From NCBI RefSeq assembly GCF_013376455.1, contig NZ_CP045504.1, forward strand, positions 3,865,001-3,929,000: 64,000 bases of DNA, given 5' to 3'. How positions within the stretch are numbered: position 1 is the first letter of the stretch; each line of letters opens with the position of its first letter. The position numbers and the translations under genes are program-made. Positions 26,220 through 35,168 of this stretch are shown here, in pieces. The notes below the pieces were generated by a model that had not been told where the DNA came from, did not search any database, and saw only the letters and a program-made list of their open reading frames with translations. The stretch comes from Desulfolutivibrio sulfodismutans DSM 3696 (GTDB lineage Bacteria > Desulfobacterota > Desulfovibrionia > Desulfovibrionales > Desulfovibrionaceae).

Positions 26220-27581
26220 TCACGACGGGAACTCTCCGGCGACCGGGACGCCTGCCCCCGAGTCGGCCGTATCCGGGGTTTCGCCGTCAAGGGCCTCTGA
26301 GGCGCTGTCCCCGTTGCCTTTGAGCTTTCGGCGCAGGCTTTCCCGGCTGATGCCGAGCATTTTGGCGGCCTTGGTGCGGTTGCCGCCGCATTCGGCCAGG
26401 CAGGACAGGATGGCGTCGCGTTCCAGGCGTTTGAGGCGTCCGGCCGAGGCCAGGGGCGTGGCGCTCAAGGCCGGATCGGTCAGGTGGACCGAACTGGACT
26501 TGCGGCGGATTTCTTCGGAGAGGTCGTCCAAATAGATCTTGCTGGAATAGGCCAGGGCCACGGCGCGCTCCACCTCGTTTTCAAGCTCCCGGATGTTGCC
26601 CGGCCAGGGGTATTCGCGCAACGCCTCCCGGGCGGCACGGGAAAAGGTCATCCGGCCCCGGCCCATGCCATGGGCGAACGTGGTCAGAAAACTTTCGGCC
26701 AAAAGCAGGATGTCGTCCCGGCGTTCGCGCAGGGGCGGCAGGTCGAGATGCACGACCTTGATGCGGTAATAGAGGTCGCGGCGGAAGCGGCCGTCCTCTA
26801 TGTCCTTGGCCAGCTCCCGGTTGGTGGCGCACACCAGCCGGACGTCCACGGGCACGGTTTCCCGGCCCCCCACCGGGGTGACCTCGCCAAGCTCCAGGAC
26901 GCGCAGGATCTTGGCCTGGGTGGCCAGGCTCATGTCGCCGATCTCGTCCAGAAAAAGCGTGCCGCCGGTCGATCCCTCAATGAGTCCCCGGCGCTTTTCC
27001 ACGCCCGTGGCCACGCCTTTTTCGATGCCGAAAAATTCGCTCTCGAACAGGGTGTCCGGCACGGCCGTGCAGTTGACGGCCATAAACGGCCCGTGGCGTC
27101 TTTGACCCGAATAGTGGACCACCTTGGCCACCATCTCCTTGCCCGTGCCGGTCTCGCCGGTGATCAGCACGTTGACCGTGGTCTCGGCCACGCGCTGGGC
27201 CAGACGCAGGATGTTGGCCATCTTGGGGCTGGCGCCGATGACCTTGCCCACGGAAAAACGGTGGCGCAGCTGCTGCTTGAGGGCGGAGTTCTCCTTTTTC
27301 AGGCGCAGCTCCAGGTTTTTGAGTTCGGAGTGGGAGGCGTCCAGGCGGTCCACGGTCTCGCCCAAAAGCCTTTCGCGCTGGCGCACGCCAAGGACCATCA
27401 GCTCCAGCTTTTCGAATAAAACCAGAAATTCGTTGCGGCATCCGGGCTGGGTGGCCTCAAAGATGCGCTTGAGGTCGCCAAGGACGGTGATGGCGTTGGC
27501 GTAGTCGCCCTGGCTGACCAGGGTGGAGAAGTGGACAAGCTTGTGGGCCAGCCCGGGCGGCAGGGCGCTCATGAGGGTCAT
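26220..27581 (-). CDS. Sigma-54-dependent activator with variant GAFTGA loop
   Basis: 453-residue enhancer-binding protein. The N-terminal 115 residues are helical with a coiled coil (LDASHSELKNLELRLKKEN) and contain no PAS, GAF or receiver domain. The AAA+ domain has Walker A GETGTGKE and Walker B TLFLDEIGD. The sigma-54 contact loop, normally GAFTGA, reads GVATGV here. A Fis-type helix-turn-helix (GNRTKAAKMLGISRESLRRKL) follows. The start at 27581 has GGAG six bases upstream. It lies between the type I exporter genes and a divergent gene with a sigma-54 promoter, so it probably controls that gene and possibly the exporter. Confidence 0.88.
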   Translation of the reverse strand: MTLMSALPPGLAHKLVHFSTLVSQGDYANAITVLGDLKRIFEATQPGCRNEFLVLFEKLELMVLGVRQRERLLGETVDRLDASHSELKNLELRLKKENSALKQQLRHRFSVGKVIGASPKMANILRLAQRVAETTVNVLITGETGTGKEMVAKVVHYSGQRRHGPFMAVNCTAVPDTLFESEFFGIEKGVATGVEKRRGLIEGSTGGTLFLDEIGDMSLATQAKILRVLELGEVTPVGGRETVPVDVRLVCATNRELAKDIEDGRFRRDLYYRIKVVHLDLPPLRERRDDILLLAESFLTTFAHGMGRGRMTFSRAAREALREYPWPGNIRELENEVERAVALAYSSKIYLDDLSEEIRRKSSSVHLTDPALSATPLASAGRLKRLERDAILSCLAECGGNRTKAAKMLGISRESLRRKLKGNGDSASEALDGETPDTADSGAGVPVAGEFPS

Positions 27582-28019
27582 GCATGCTCCGATCCGGCCG
27601 CACGGCCGAAGTGGTCGCCACAAGACGGCAAGTGGCCGATATTATGACCAACCCTACATATCCCATTTTACATCCCTCGGCAATTCTCGGTCCATGGCAA
27701 GGTGGGCGCCGGGCCACGGCAGCCGCTCCGGGGCATGTATCCTGGCCAGGCGGGTGGGCCGGTTGGTCGTTCCCGGCGCGGCCGGGGCCGCAGGCCGTGA
27801 AGCAGGGCCGACCGGGACATGCCGACCCGGCGGCCATGGCGGCAGGGGATGGACTGCCACAATTCAGGGCGCAAGCGGCACGATTCGAGGCGGTCTGGTG
27901 TGATTCGGAAATACGTATCCTGCTTGAATTTCATGGGATGATGCATTGGCATGATCCTGGCTAAGGGGAAAGCCAGGGAGAGTATTGTCGGTTCAACGCA
28001 CAACGCAGGAGGAAGGATC
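27582..28019. other. Divergent regulatory region with sigma-54 promoter
   Basis: 438 bases between the activator and the divergent amphipathic protein gene. It contains a GTGG-TCG-CCAC inverted repeat at 27611-27621 that could be an activator site, and the -24/-12 promoter at 27947-27962. No gene was recognised. Confidence 0.5.
27947..27962 (+). promoter_or_regulatory. Sigma-54 (-24/-12) promoter of the amphipathic protein gene
   Basis: TGGCATGATCCTGGCT matches TGGCACG-N4-TTGCW at 10 of 12 defined positions with correct GG to GC spacing. Predicted start near 27973, 47 bases before the ATG at 28020. A sigma-54 activator is encoded divergently. Confidence 0.75.
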
Positions 28020-28541
28020 ATGAGTTTCAAGTCGTTTTTTTCCAAGGTGGCCAAGGTCGTGTCCGCTGTGGTGGAAAAGACCGCCGAAGCCGCGTCGCTC
28101 ATCAGCAAGGTGGGAGAAGTGGTCAGCTTCGTGTCCAGCACTATTTCCAGCGTGGCGAGCTTCGTGTCCGAGACGGTAAGCACCGCCGTTTCCTTCGTCC
28201 AATCCACGGTGTCCACCGTACAGTCCATCGTTTCCAATGCCTCGACCTCCGTGGTCGACAAGGTGGTGCAGACGGCCAGCTACGTGATCGAACAGGGCGT
28301 CACCGCCTACAACTGGGCCGTGGACAAGGTGGAGACCGCTGCGAATTTCATCGGCAATACCGTCGCCACGGGCACGGCATTGGTGAACGAGACCGTGGGG
28401 TTGGCCGAGGAATTGGCCAACGCCCCGGACGGCTCCACCGGTTCCCTGGCCTATAATGACTATACCGGCCTGTCCTCGTCCTCGACGTCCTCGGCAGGAT
28501 TGGCCACGGACGCATCCCAGAAGACCCTTTTGGCCGCCTAA
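28020..28541 (+). CDS. Amphipathic-repeat protein, possible type I secretion substrate
   Basis: 173 residues with no recognised domain. From residue 1 to about 130 it is a continuous helix predictor: runs of Val, Ser, Thr, Ala and Phe with a 7 to 11 residue periodicity (SSTISSVASFVSETVS and similar), resembling phasins or apolipoprotein-like helices. The C-terminal 40 residues are rich in Ser, Gly and Thr and end in hydrophobic LLAA. There is no Sec signal peptide. GGAGGAAGG precedes the ATG. The sigma-54 promoter, divergent activator and nearby type I exporter make it a candidate exported or surface-active protein; that link is inference. A terminator follows. Confidence 0.75.
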   Translation: MSFKSFFSKVAKVVSAVVEKTAEAASLISKVGEVVSFVSSTISSVASFVSETVSTAVSFVQSTVSTVQSIVSNASTSVVDKVVQTASYVIEQGVTAYNWAVDKVETAANFIGNTVATGTALVNETVGLAEELANAPDGSTGSLAYNDYTGLSSSSTSSAGLATDASQKTLLAA

Positions 28542-28566
28542 CGCCTCTCGCGGCAGCCTCGCGCGT

Positions 28567-28598
28567 CCCCGCCGGTTTCGCGACCGGCGGGGTTTTTT
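28567..28598 (+). terminator. Rho-independent terminator
   Basis: CCCCGCCGGT-TTCGCG-ACCGGCGGGG followed by TTTTTT, 25 bases after the stop of the amphipathic protein gene. Confidence 0.93.
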
Positions 28599-28800
28599 CA
28601 TGCGTCCGGGAGCTGCCTTGACGTGAACCGGCGGATAGCGTTGGAAATGGCGGCGGCCTGCCGCACAAAAGGGCGTTTTGCGTCGTGATCGTCGGGTGGG
28701 CGGCGCCGGGGATGGCTTGCTCCGCGCCAAGGGCCTGCCGAAATGGCGGCGGCCCGCATCCGTGGAGGAACGCGGGCCGACAGGCAGGGACACAGGCCGA

Positions 28801-29151
28801 CTAATCGAATTCCAAGACCAGCCCCTTCTCGCAAAAATCGAAAACCACCGGCTCGGATTCCGAGCCGTCGGCGAAGACCGCTTTGAAATATTGCTCGCAG
28901 TCCTCACCTTCAGAACTTGCATCCCAGACCAGGGTCTCTGTGGCGCCAACTGCAATGCCCTTGCCGATGTCGAAAAATCCCCAGGTCTTTCCGTCTTCCG
29001 AAACGAGGATCTTGGTGATCTTCGATCCGGAATTGTTAAAGACAGCAAACTTGTAGGAAGAAGAAAAGGCCGCACTACAGAGAAACATGACACAAATTAC
29101 ACAAAGCATGGCCGATTTGAACAAAAAGAAAGTTTTTTGATGTCCGCGCAT
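28801..29151 (-). CDS. Small secreted protein of unknown family
   Basis: 116 residues with a signal peptide or N-terminal anchor (FFLFKSAMLCVICVMFLCSAAFS, cleavage about residue 30). The mature part reads as a small beta-sandwich (SYKFAVFNNSGSKITKILVSEDG) with two cysteines. The start at 29151 has AAGGAG seven bases upstream. Its GC content is lower than that of its neighbours. I do not recognise the family. Confidence 0.7.
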   Translation of the reverse strand: MRGHQKTFFLFKSAMLCVICVMFLCSAAFSSSYKFAVFNNSGSKITKILVSEDGKTWGFFDIGKGIAVGATETLVWDASSEGEDCEQYFKAVFADGSESEPVVFDFCEKGLVLEFD

Positions 29152-29638
29152 GTCCACTCCTTGTACACCATAAAAGTGTTTGAGAGGAAAATCTCCATGT
29201 CCGTACGGCCAGGGAAAGATGTTCCCCGGGCCATGTGAAGCTGGGCCAAGCACCCCTTATCTGCCTAAAAAAGGGAGAATGTTCAACGAAGAAATGTCGC
29301 AAGCGGCGTGTGTCGGCAATTGAATCGACAGTACGGGCATTGGGCGGATGGGTTGCGGGCGTGCAGAGGGCTTGACAGGGCCATCGTCTTGCCGTTTTCC
29401 TCTCCGTTGCACCCTGAAGCGGCTGCGTACGGGAAGACGCCTGAATAAAGGATGGACGCTGGTTTTTTATAGAGCGGGACATCTCTTCCGGAATACGGTA
29501 CGGGAAGGCGTCATCGCGTATCCCGGTCGCCGGATGCGTCTCGTGCTGATGATTTGAATGCGTTTGCAAAAGTGTTCGCATGCGTCGATATCCGGGAAGC
29601 GACGCAAGCCTTCCGGTCGTCTGCGCCAAAGGCCCGGC
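29152..29638. other. Intergenic region, no gene recognised
   Basis: About 490 bases between divergent genes. The short frames inside have neither ribosome sites nor recognisable products, and the upstream 27 codons of the glycosyltransferase frame look non-coding. Confidence 0.4.
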
Positions 29639-31270
29639 ATGGATTACGAGACCCCCTTGCGCATCTGTCTGGTGGACGGTCCCTTCCGGCCGTTTCTGAT
29701 TTCTCGCGGGCATGAAGTGCTGCATCTGGCCCCGCCCCAGGGCGTGCATGATATTGCGGCCCTGCTTGCAAAGCACGGCTTTACGCCGGATATCCTCCTG
29801 CATACGGAAACCCTCGGCCGCAAGGTCATCCTGCGCGGCGTGGAAAACCTCTCCTGCCAGACGGCCTTCTGGTCCGTGGACACCCATGTCAACAGCCACT
29901 GGCAGGTCCACTACGCGGCGCTTTTCGATGCGGCGTTCACCACCCAGAAACATCTTGCCCCCCTGTTCGCCCGGGGCGGCCGTGAGGCCTTCTGGCTGCC
30001 ATGGTTCGGCACGGCGCGGCCGTTTCGGCCCTTTGCCGGGCGGGGCACGGAGGTTGGGTTCGTAGGCCGCATGGGCGAGGGGCGACCCGTGCGCGAACAG
30101 TTCGCCACCCTGCTGCGCCGCCGCTTCGACGCCCGCCTGGCCAGCGAGCTGTCCTTTACGGCCATGCAGGACTTCTACGACGATACGCGTCTGGCCCCCA
30201 ACGAGGCCCTTTTCGGGGAGCTCAATTTCCGCCTGTTCGAGGCCGTGTCCAGCGGCAGCCTGTGTTTCACCCCCCGCACGCCCGGGTTGGGCGATCTGTT
30301 TTGCGACGGCCGGGAGGTCGTGGGCTACGACAATGGCTGTGAGCTCGCACAGCGCCTGCGGTTTTACCAAGGCCATCCGGATCTGGCGCAAGCCCTGGCC
30401 CGGGCCGGGCATGCGGCCCTGGCCGCCCGGCATCTGGCGGAGCACCGGGGGGAGGCCTGGCTCGCCGCCCTGCCCGAGGCCCCTGGGCGGGCGCGCGGCG
30501 ACGCGGCTCGTTTGTCCTTTGCCCTGGCGCTATTGGGGCTTTTCGAGACAGGACTTTTCGGGGGCCTGGTTCCGGAGGTGGAGGCTGATCTGGCCCGGCT
30601 GTCCACGGACACGGCCGCAGCCGGGGGGCTGGTGCGCCTGTGGCGGCTTGGCGGGCGGCGCGACCGCATGCTGACCCTGTGCGCGGGCATGGCGGCCAAC
30701 CGCATCGATGACCCGCTTCTTCTGGCCACGGCGGCCATGGCGGCGCTTTCGGCCGGGGCCTTTCCTCTGGCCCGGGCCCTGGCCCGGGGAAAGGTCCGCC
30801 CGTTCGCCGGGGCAGGCCAGGGGGGCGATCCACGCCGGGCGGTGGACTCCCCGCGCGACATCTGCCTGTTTGCGGCCGGGATATTTCGCGAGGCGGGCCG
30901 GGTGGTTCGGCCCGGGCTGGTTTTTGAGGCCGACCGGCTGGTTCCCCAGACGGTGGTGGAGGCCTTGATCGTGGCCCACACCCTTGACGAGCGGGACACG
31001 GGCATCCTCGTCGCCCTGGATGCGGCCCTAGAGCCCTTCCGGGGCACGGAACCGACGCGCCTGGGGATTTTATCCTCCCTGTCCCTGCAAAGCGGCAGGA
31101 ACTGGCGCTGGCCGCTGCGGCTGGCCCTGGTCAACGCCCGCATGTTCCGGCTGGATGAGGCGGCTCAGGAGTTGGCCCTGGCCCGGACCCTGGCCGAGGA
31201 GGCCGGGGAGGGGAAACGTTTTGCCGCCATGCGCGACAGGCTTTTTCCCGAAGCGGTCCCGGAGATGTGA
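29639..31270 (+). CDS. CgeB-like glycosyltransferase
   Basis: 543 residues. The first 300 resemble CgeB/DUF3880-type glycosyltransferases found in Desulfovibrio surface-polysaccharide or flagellar-glycan loci: an N-terminal Rossmann-like segment (RICLVDGPFRPFLISRGHEVLHL), FWSVDTHVNSHW, TEVGFVGRMGEGRP and NFRLFEAVSSGSLCFTPRTPGLGDLF near the sugar-nucleotide site. The C-terminal 240 residues are Ala/Leu-rich helices of TPR-like character. The ATG at 29639 is used because the upstream in-frame extension is unlike the family. No other glycan genes are adjacent. A bidirectional terminator follows. Confidence 0.82.
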   Translation: MDYETPLRICLVDGPFRPFLISRGHEVLHLAPPQGVHDIAALLAKHGFTPDILLHTETLGRKVILRGVENLSCQTAFWSVDTHVNSHWQVHYAALFDAAFTTQKHLAPLFARGGREAFWLPWFGTARPFRPFAGRGTEVGFVGRMGEGRPVREQFATLLRRRFDARLASELSFTAMQDFYDDTRLAPNEALFGELNFRLFEAVSSGSLCFTPRTPGLGDLFCDGREVVGYDNGCELAQRLRFYQGHPDLAQALARAGHAALAARHLAEHRGEAWLAALPEAPGRARGDAARLSFALALLGLFETGLFGGLVPEVEADLARLSTDTAAAGGLVRLWRLGGRRDRMLTLCAGMAANRIDDPLLLATAAMAALSAGAFPLARALARGKVRPFAGAGQGGDPRRAVDSPRDICLFAAGIFREAGRVVRPGLVFEADRLVPQTVVEALIVAHTLDERDTGILVALDAALEPFRGTEPTRLGILSSLSLQSGRNWRWPLRLALVNARMFRLDEAAQELALARTLAEEAGEGKRFAAMRDRLFPEAVPEM

Positions 31271-31298
31271 CCCGGAGCGGTCGCCGGGGAGGGACGAA

Positions 31299-31340
31299 AA
31301 AAAACGGCGGACCTGGGGCAACCCTGGTCCGCCGTTTCGG
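31299..31340. terminator. Bidirectional terminator between the glycosyltransferase and tmcA
   Basis: AAACGGCGGACC and GGTCCGCCGTTT form a 12-bp stem with A tract on one side and T-rich sequence on the other; it serves the converging genes. Confidence 0.85.
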
Positions 31341-31367
31341 TTTTACGGCAAAGCGCCAAAAACCGGT

Positions 31368-31766
31368 CTACTTGGCCTTGGGTGCGGCGGCGTCCACATG
31401 GCATTGGCCGCAGGCCGCCGGGCCGGCCTTCTTTTCCAGATGGCAGCCGATGCACTGCTGATGATAGGCGCGCATAAGCGGGGTTCTCCCAGGCGCGGCG
31501 ACCACGGGGTGGCAGTCGGCACAGGGCACGCCTTCGCTGGTGGCTTTGGGGTCGCGCACGCCGTTTTCCCCGCCGTGGTGGCAGGCGGCGCAGTCGTCGA
31601 TCTTGGCCTTCTCGTTGTGGGCGTCGTGGGGAAACACGGCTGGCGGACGCCGGGGCGCAGTGAAGGCCTCAGGCTTGATCACCAGCATGTCCCCCTGGGA
31701 AAAGGCCAGGGGGGCTCCGCACAGGACCGCCGTCAAGGTCAGGGCAAGGATAAGGTATCTGGTCAT
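31368..31766 (-). CDS. tmcA: Tetraheme cytochrome c3, TmcA
   Basis: Periplasmic electron carrier (132 residues) with four CXXCH haem sites: CAACH, CADCH, CIGCH and CGQCH, and extra histidines for bis-His ligation. A signal peptide covers about 24 residues (cleavage after LAFSQ). TmcA is the acidic type II cytochrome c3 of the Tmc complex, which exchanges electrons with periplasmic hydrogenases through type I cytochrome c3. The ATG at 31766 is fixed by the signal peptide. It is the last gene of the tmcDCBA transcription unit, 29 bases after tmcB. Confidence 0.92.
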   Translation of the reverse strand: MTRYLILALTLTAVLCGAPLAFSQGDMLVIKPEAFTAPRRPPAVFPHDAHNEKAKIDDCAACHHGGENGVRDPKATSEGVPCADCHPVVAAPGRTPLMRAYHQQCIGCHLEKKAGPAACGQCHVDAAAPKAK

Positions 31767-31795
31767 GATCGGATTTCTCCCGTGACGGCGGGCCG

Positions 31796-33118
31796 TCAGG
31801 ACGCGCCTTTTTTTTCCATGCATTCGTAGATGATGTCGCCAAGGAACTTCAGTTCGATGCCGAGCCCGTATTTGTGGATGATGTCTTCCAGGCCGCCGTG
31901 GCAGTTGTGGCAGGGGGCGATGCAGGTCTTGACCCCGGTGGCCTTGAGCTGGTCGGCTTTGACGGAGTTGCCCACGATACGCACGTTTTTGAAGGGAGGC
32001 CCGCAGTTGATGACCCCGCCGCCCGCGCAGCAGCAGTAGTTGTGCTCCCGGTTGGGGGTCATCTCCACCACGCCGTCGCAGATGGCGTGCACCACCTCGC
32101 GCAGCTTGTCCATGAGCCCCCGGCCGCGAATGACGTTGCAGGGGTCGTGGATGGTCACCGGGCCAGGGTACTTTTTGGCCATGCGGATCTTTCCGGAATT
32201 CAAGAGATCCCAGAAAAACTCGATGGAATGCACCACGGGCACCGGGTGCATGCCCCAGCCCAGCCAGCGGTTGCCCACGTCGTAGATGGCCCGGAAGGCG
32301 TGTCCGCATTCGCCCATGACGATGCGTTTGACGCGCAGGCGCTGGGCGGCCTCGAAGTGGGCCATCTCCACCCGGCCCATGATCTCCATGTCGCCGGAGA
32401 ACATGGCCATGTTGCTGTTGTCCCAGCCCGGGGTGGCGGGCATGGTCCAGTTAAGCCCGGCCTGGTTGAAGATGAACGCAGCCTGATAGATGAGCTGGGT
32501 CCGGAACTTGGGTTCCGGGGCGATGACCGAATACATGAAGTCCGCGCCTTCCACCTCAAGCGGGATGCGCAACTCGGGCATTTCGTCCCGGGCCTCGTCT
32601 TCTTGCCATTTGAGGGTGTCGATCCACTCGTCGTCCTTGACCCACATCTGGTTCATGGTGGCGGAGTGGCTGTGGGCCGTATCCTGGATGTACTGCGGGG
32701 TGACCCCGAGCTTATGGCAGATGCGGCGCACGAACGACATGATGTAGGCGGTGTCGATGCCCAAGGGGCAGTAGTGCATGCAGCGCCGACACAGGTTACA
32801 TTCGGTGTAGGCGATCTGGGCGCACTGGTGAATGAATTCCGGGCTCACCAGCCCCTTGTGTTTGAGGATCTCCCACATGGTCTGGCGGACCTTGGCCACC
32901 GGGGCGTAGGAGGGATCCTTGTGGGACATGTAGTAGTGGCAGGCCTTGGCGCACATGCCGCAACGCACGCAGGTCTCCACGTAGGTTTTGAGTCTGGCCC
33001 CGCCTTCCCCTTCCAGGACGGCGAGAATGGTTTTTTGAATCTTCTCCGGGGTTAGCCGGGCAATCCCGGCTTCAAGCCCCGCATCTTCTATGCGCCTGTC
33101 GGCAATGGTGGTCGTCAT
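31796..33118 (-). CDS. tmcB: Tmc complex iron-sulfur subunit TmcB
   Basis: 440-residue HdrD-like protein on the cytoplasmic side of the Tmc complex. Two [4Fe-4S] motifs are visible (Cys50/53/56/60 and Cys107/110/113/117). The C-terminal half has two CCG-type regions: a first ending GECGHAF and a second with DPCNVIRG, YCCCAGGG and APCHNCHGG, the cysteine pattern that binds the noncubane cluster in heterodisulfide reductase. Start at 33118 behind GGAGG, 13 bases after the tmcC stop. Close relative of the selenoprotein at 44127-45428, where the GECGH Cys position is UGA. Confidence 0.94.
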   Translation of the reverse strand: MTTTIADRRIEDAGLEAGIARLTPEKIQKTILAVLEGEGGARLKTYVETCVRCGMCAKACHYYMSHKDPSYAPVAKVRQTMWEILKHKGLVSPEFIHQCAQIAYTECNLCRRCMHYCPLGIDTAYIMSFVRRICHKLGVTPQYIQDTAHSHSATMNQMWVKDDEWIDTLKWQEDEARDEMPELRIPLEVEGADFMYSVIAPEPKFRTQLIYQAAFIFNQAGLNWTMPATPGWDNSNMAMFSGDMEIMGRVEMAHFEAAQRLRVKRIVMGECGHAFRAIYDVGNRWLGWGMHPVPVVHSIEFFWDLLNSGKIRMAKKYPGPVTIHDPCNVIRGRGLMDKLREVVHAICDGVVEMTPNREHNYCCCAGGGVINCGPPFKNVRIVGNSVKADQLKATGVKTCIAPCHNCHGGLEDIIHKYGLGIELKFLGDIIYECMEKKGAS

Positions 33119-33131
33119 GTGTCCTCCGGTA

Positions 33132-33791
33132 TTACCAGTCCTTGGCCCGCCGCACGCCGCCGAACTCGGAGCCGATGTAGCCCCGTGCGAAGAATCCGAA
33201 CAGCATGTGGCTGAGTCTGGTGAAGGGGATGGCGATGAGCATGGCCTCGCCGCACAGGACGTGCAGGGTGGTGAGGGTCAGGCTGTCGCCGATCTGGTGA
33301 TAGGCCAAAAATCCGGTCGAAAAGGTGCAGAAGACCAGAACCAGGACCAGCCAGTCGTGGTTCGAGGTCACAAAACGCACCTCCGGCAGGCTCAGGCGCC
33401 GCCAGGCGAAAAACAGGCAGACGACCATGACCGCCACGGTCAGTCCGTCGGCCAGTCCGTCGGGCAGGGCGGCGTAGGTGAAGCCGAATGAGGTGTCCCA
33501 CATGACGATGTGGGACATGAGGAAGATGGGAACCAGGAACAGACAGATGTGGAACACATAGGTCGCGACCGTCAGGGCCGGGTTTTCCCGCCAGCCCAGG
33601 GAGCCGAAGGGGATGAGCCAGTGGAAAATGGAACGCAGGGAATAGCGCCAGGTCATGTAGCTCAAAAAGGCCGCGTCTTTTTTCTTGGCCAGGGAATACA
33701 TACTGAAAAGACGCGCCAGGGAGCCGATGACGAACACGCCGAAGGCCAACCAGGCCAGCGGTCCCACGGCCAGGGCGTAGAGTTCGAGCAT
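33132..33791 (-). CDS. tmcC: Tmc complex membrane cytochrome b subunit TmcC
   Basis: 219-residue inner-membrane protein with about five or six hydrophobic helices and conserved histidines (FHW, YVFHIC, LHVLC) suited to b-haem ligation; related to HmcE/NarI-type subunits that connect periplasmic cytochrome c3 with the cytoplasmic Fe-S subunit and the quinone pool. Start at 33791 is supported by GGAGG six bases upstream; an upstream ATG at 33836 has none. Between tmcD and tmcB on the same strand. Confidence 0.92.
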   Translation of the reverse strand: MLELYALAVGPLAWLAFGVFVIGSLARLFSMYSLAKKKDAAFLSYMTWRYSLRSIFHWLIPFGSLGWRENPALTVATYVFHICLFLVPIFLMSHIVMWDTSFGFTYAALPDGLADGLTVAVMVVCLFFAWRRLSLPEVRFVTSNHDWLVLVLVFCTFSTGFLAYHQIGDSLTLTTLHVLCGEAMLIAIPFTRLSHMLFGFFARGYIGSEFGGVRRAKDW

Positions 33792-33899
33792 GGGAACCTC
33801 CAAGGAACCTGTTGAAAGGGCCAGGGCCTCGATCAACGTTTTTGTGCTTGTCCGTTGCCGGATGCGCAGGGGGAATGCCCCGGCGCGCGCCCGGGGCCG

Positions 33900-35168
33900 C
33901 TATCCCGTGAAGGCCGAAACCGGGGCCACGATGCGCTTGTACGCCTTGCCGCTTATGCCCCGCAAAAGCACCTTTGCGCCGTCGGGGGAAAAGATCGGAT
34001 CATAGGCCCGGTCGAAGGTCGCGGGATGGGCCTTGCCGTCTAGGACAAAGGCCTTTTTGCCGTCCTTTTCCACCCGGATGGCCACCTGCCCGGTAGTCGG
34101 ACAGATCACCGGCCCATAGGCCATGTCGTAGACGCCGGGCCACACGGACCCATTCACCAGCACCCGGAAGGCGGTGTTGTCGGTGCTGGCCTGGGCGGCC
34201 ACGGTCTTGCCGTCGGGGGAGACGCGCAGGTCGGTGACCACCGGGAAGGTGGCGGACCAGGGCGCGGCGTTCACGGCCACGGTGAATTTGCCGAAGCTTG
34301 TGGCCACGATGGCGGCCAGGGTGGCGCCGTCGGCGGAGAATTGCGGATGGTGGCACTGGACGAAGGCCGGATTCCATACGAATCCCGCGTCCCCGGCCAT
34401 GCCCCAGAGGCCTTTTTTGCGCACCGGGGCCAGCACCTGGCCGTTTCCGGGATGGAAGACCGGGCCCCAGGCGCAGTCGTAGGCCGCTTCCCAGGCCTTG
34501 CCGTCCACGGCCACGGAATAGTCGTACAGGGAGCGGCGGATGGTGGCGGCCACGCGGCCGGTCTTGACTTCGATGGCCGGATCGAAACAGTTGACGAAGG
34601 TGGCGTCCCAGGGCTCGCCGTCCACGGCCACGCTGAAGATGCCCTTTTGGAAGGTTTCGATGTCCGCCTGCCCCATGGACTTGACCTGCACGGCGGCCGC
34701 AGTGTGCGCCCCGTCGGCTGCGATGCGGAAGTGGTTGGCGTTGTCGTGCAGGGTTTCCCAGGGCGCGCCGTCCACGACCATGCCGTAGCGGCCGTCGCTC
34801 TGGATGCAGGCCGCAATGACCCCGCCGTCCGCAGAAAAGGTGGTTCCCCAGGCGAAGTCGAAGCTTTCCTCCCAGGACTCCCCGTCCACGGACACGGTCC
34901 ACATCCCGTCCTCCATGGTCACGGCCGAAAGTCTGCCGTCGGGGGAAAACCTGAGATACCAGGCTTTTTCAAAATCCGTTTCCCAGGGCTCTGCGTTGAC
35001 GCACACGGTAAACCGGCCGTCCCCGAGATTGGCCACTGCGGCCAGGCGCTCCCCGTCCGGGGAGGACTCGGGCTCCTCCGTCCATTCGTGGGGGGCAGCG
35101 CAGGCCGTCGCGTCTTCGAGCACGGTCCGCGCTCCGGGCTCCCAGTCCCAGGCTTGATCGGCTTGCAT
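33900..35168 (-). CDS. tmcD: Tmc complex subunit TmcD (WD-like repeat protein)
   Basis: 422-residue Trp-rich protein composed of about eight repeats with the pattern W-x(3)-F...AW/C...FS-DG--A (for example WETDFEKAWYLRFSPDG), consistent with a beta-propeller. There is no signal peptide. TmcD co-purifies with the Tmc complex in Desulfovibrio and its role is unknown. The start has AAGGAGCC upstream. It is the first gene of this transcription unit. Confidence 0.9.
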   Translation of the reverse strand: MQADQAWDWEPGARTVLEDATACAAPHEWTEEPESSPDGERLAAVANLGDGRFTVCVNAEPWETDFEKAWYLRFSPDGRLSAVTMEDGMWTVSVDGESWEESFDFAWGTTFSADGGVIAACIQSDGRYGMVVDGAPWETLHDNANHFRIAADGAHTAAAVQVKSMGQADIETFQKGIFSVAVDGEPWDATFVNCFDPAIEVKTGRVAATIRRSLYDYSVAVDGKAWEAAYDCAWGPVFHPGNGQVLAPVRKKGLWGMAGDAGFVWNPAFVQCHHPQFSADGATLAAIVATSFGKFTVAVNAAPWSATFPVVTDLRVSPDGKTVAAQASTDNTAFRVLVNGSVWPGVYDMAYGPVICPTTGQVAIRVEKDGKKAFVLDGKAHPATFDRAYDPIFSPDGAKVLLRGISGKAYKRIVAPVSAFTG

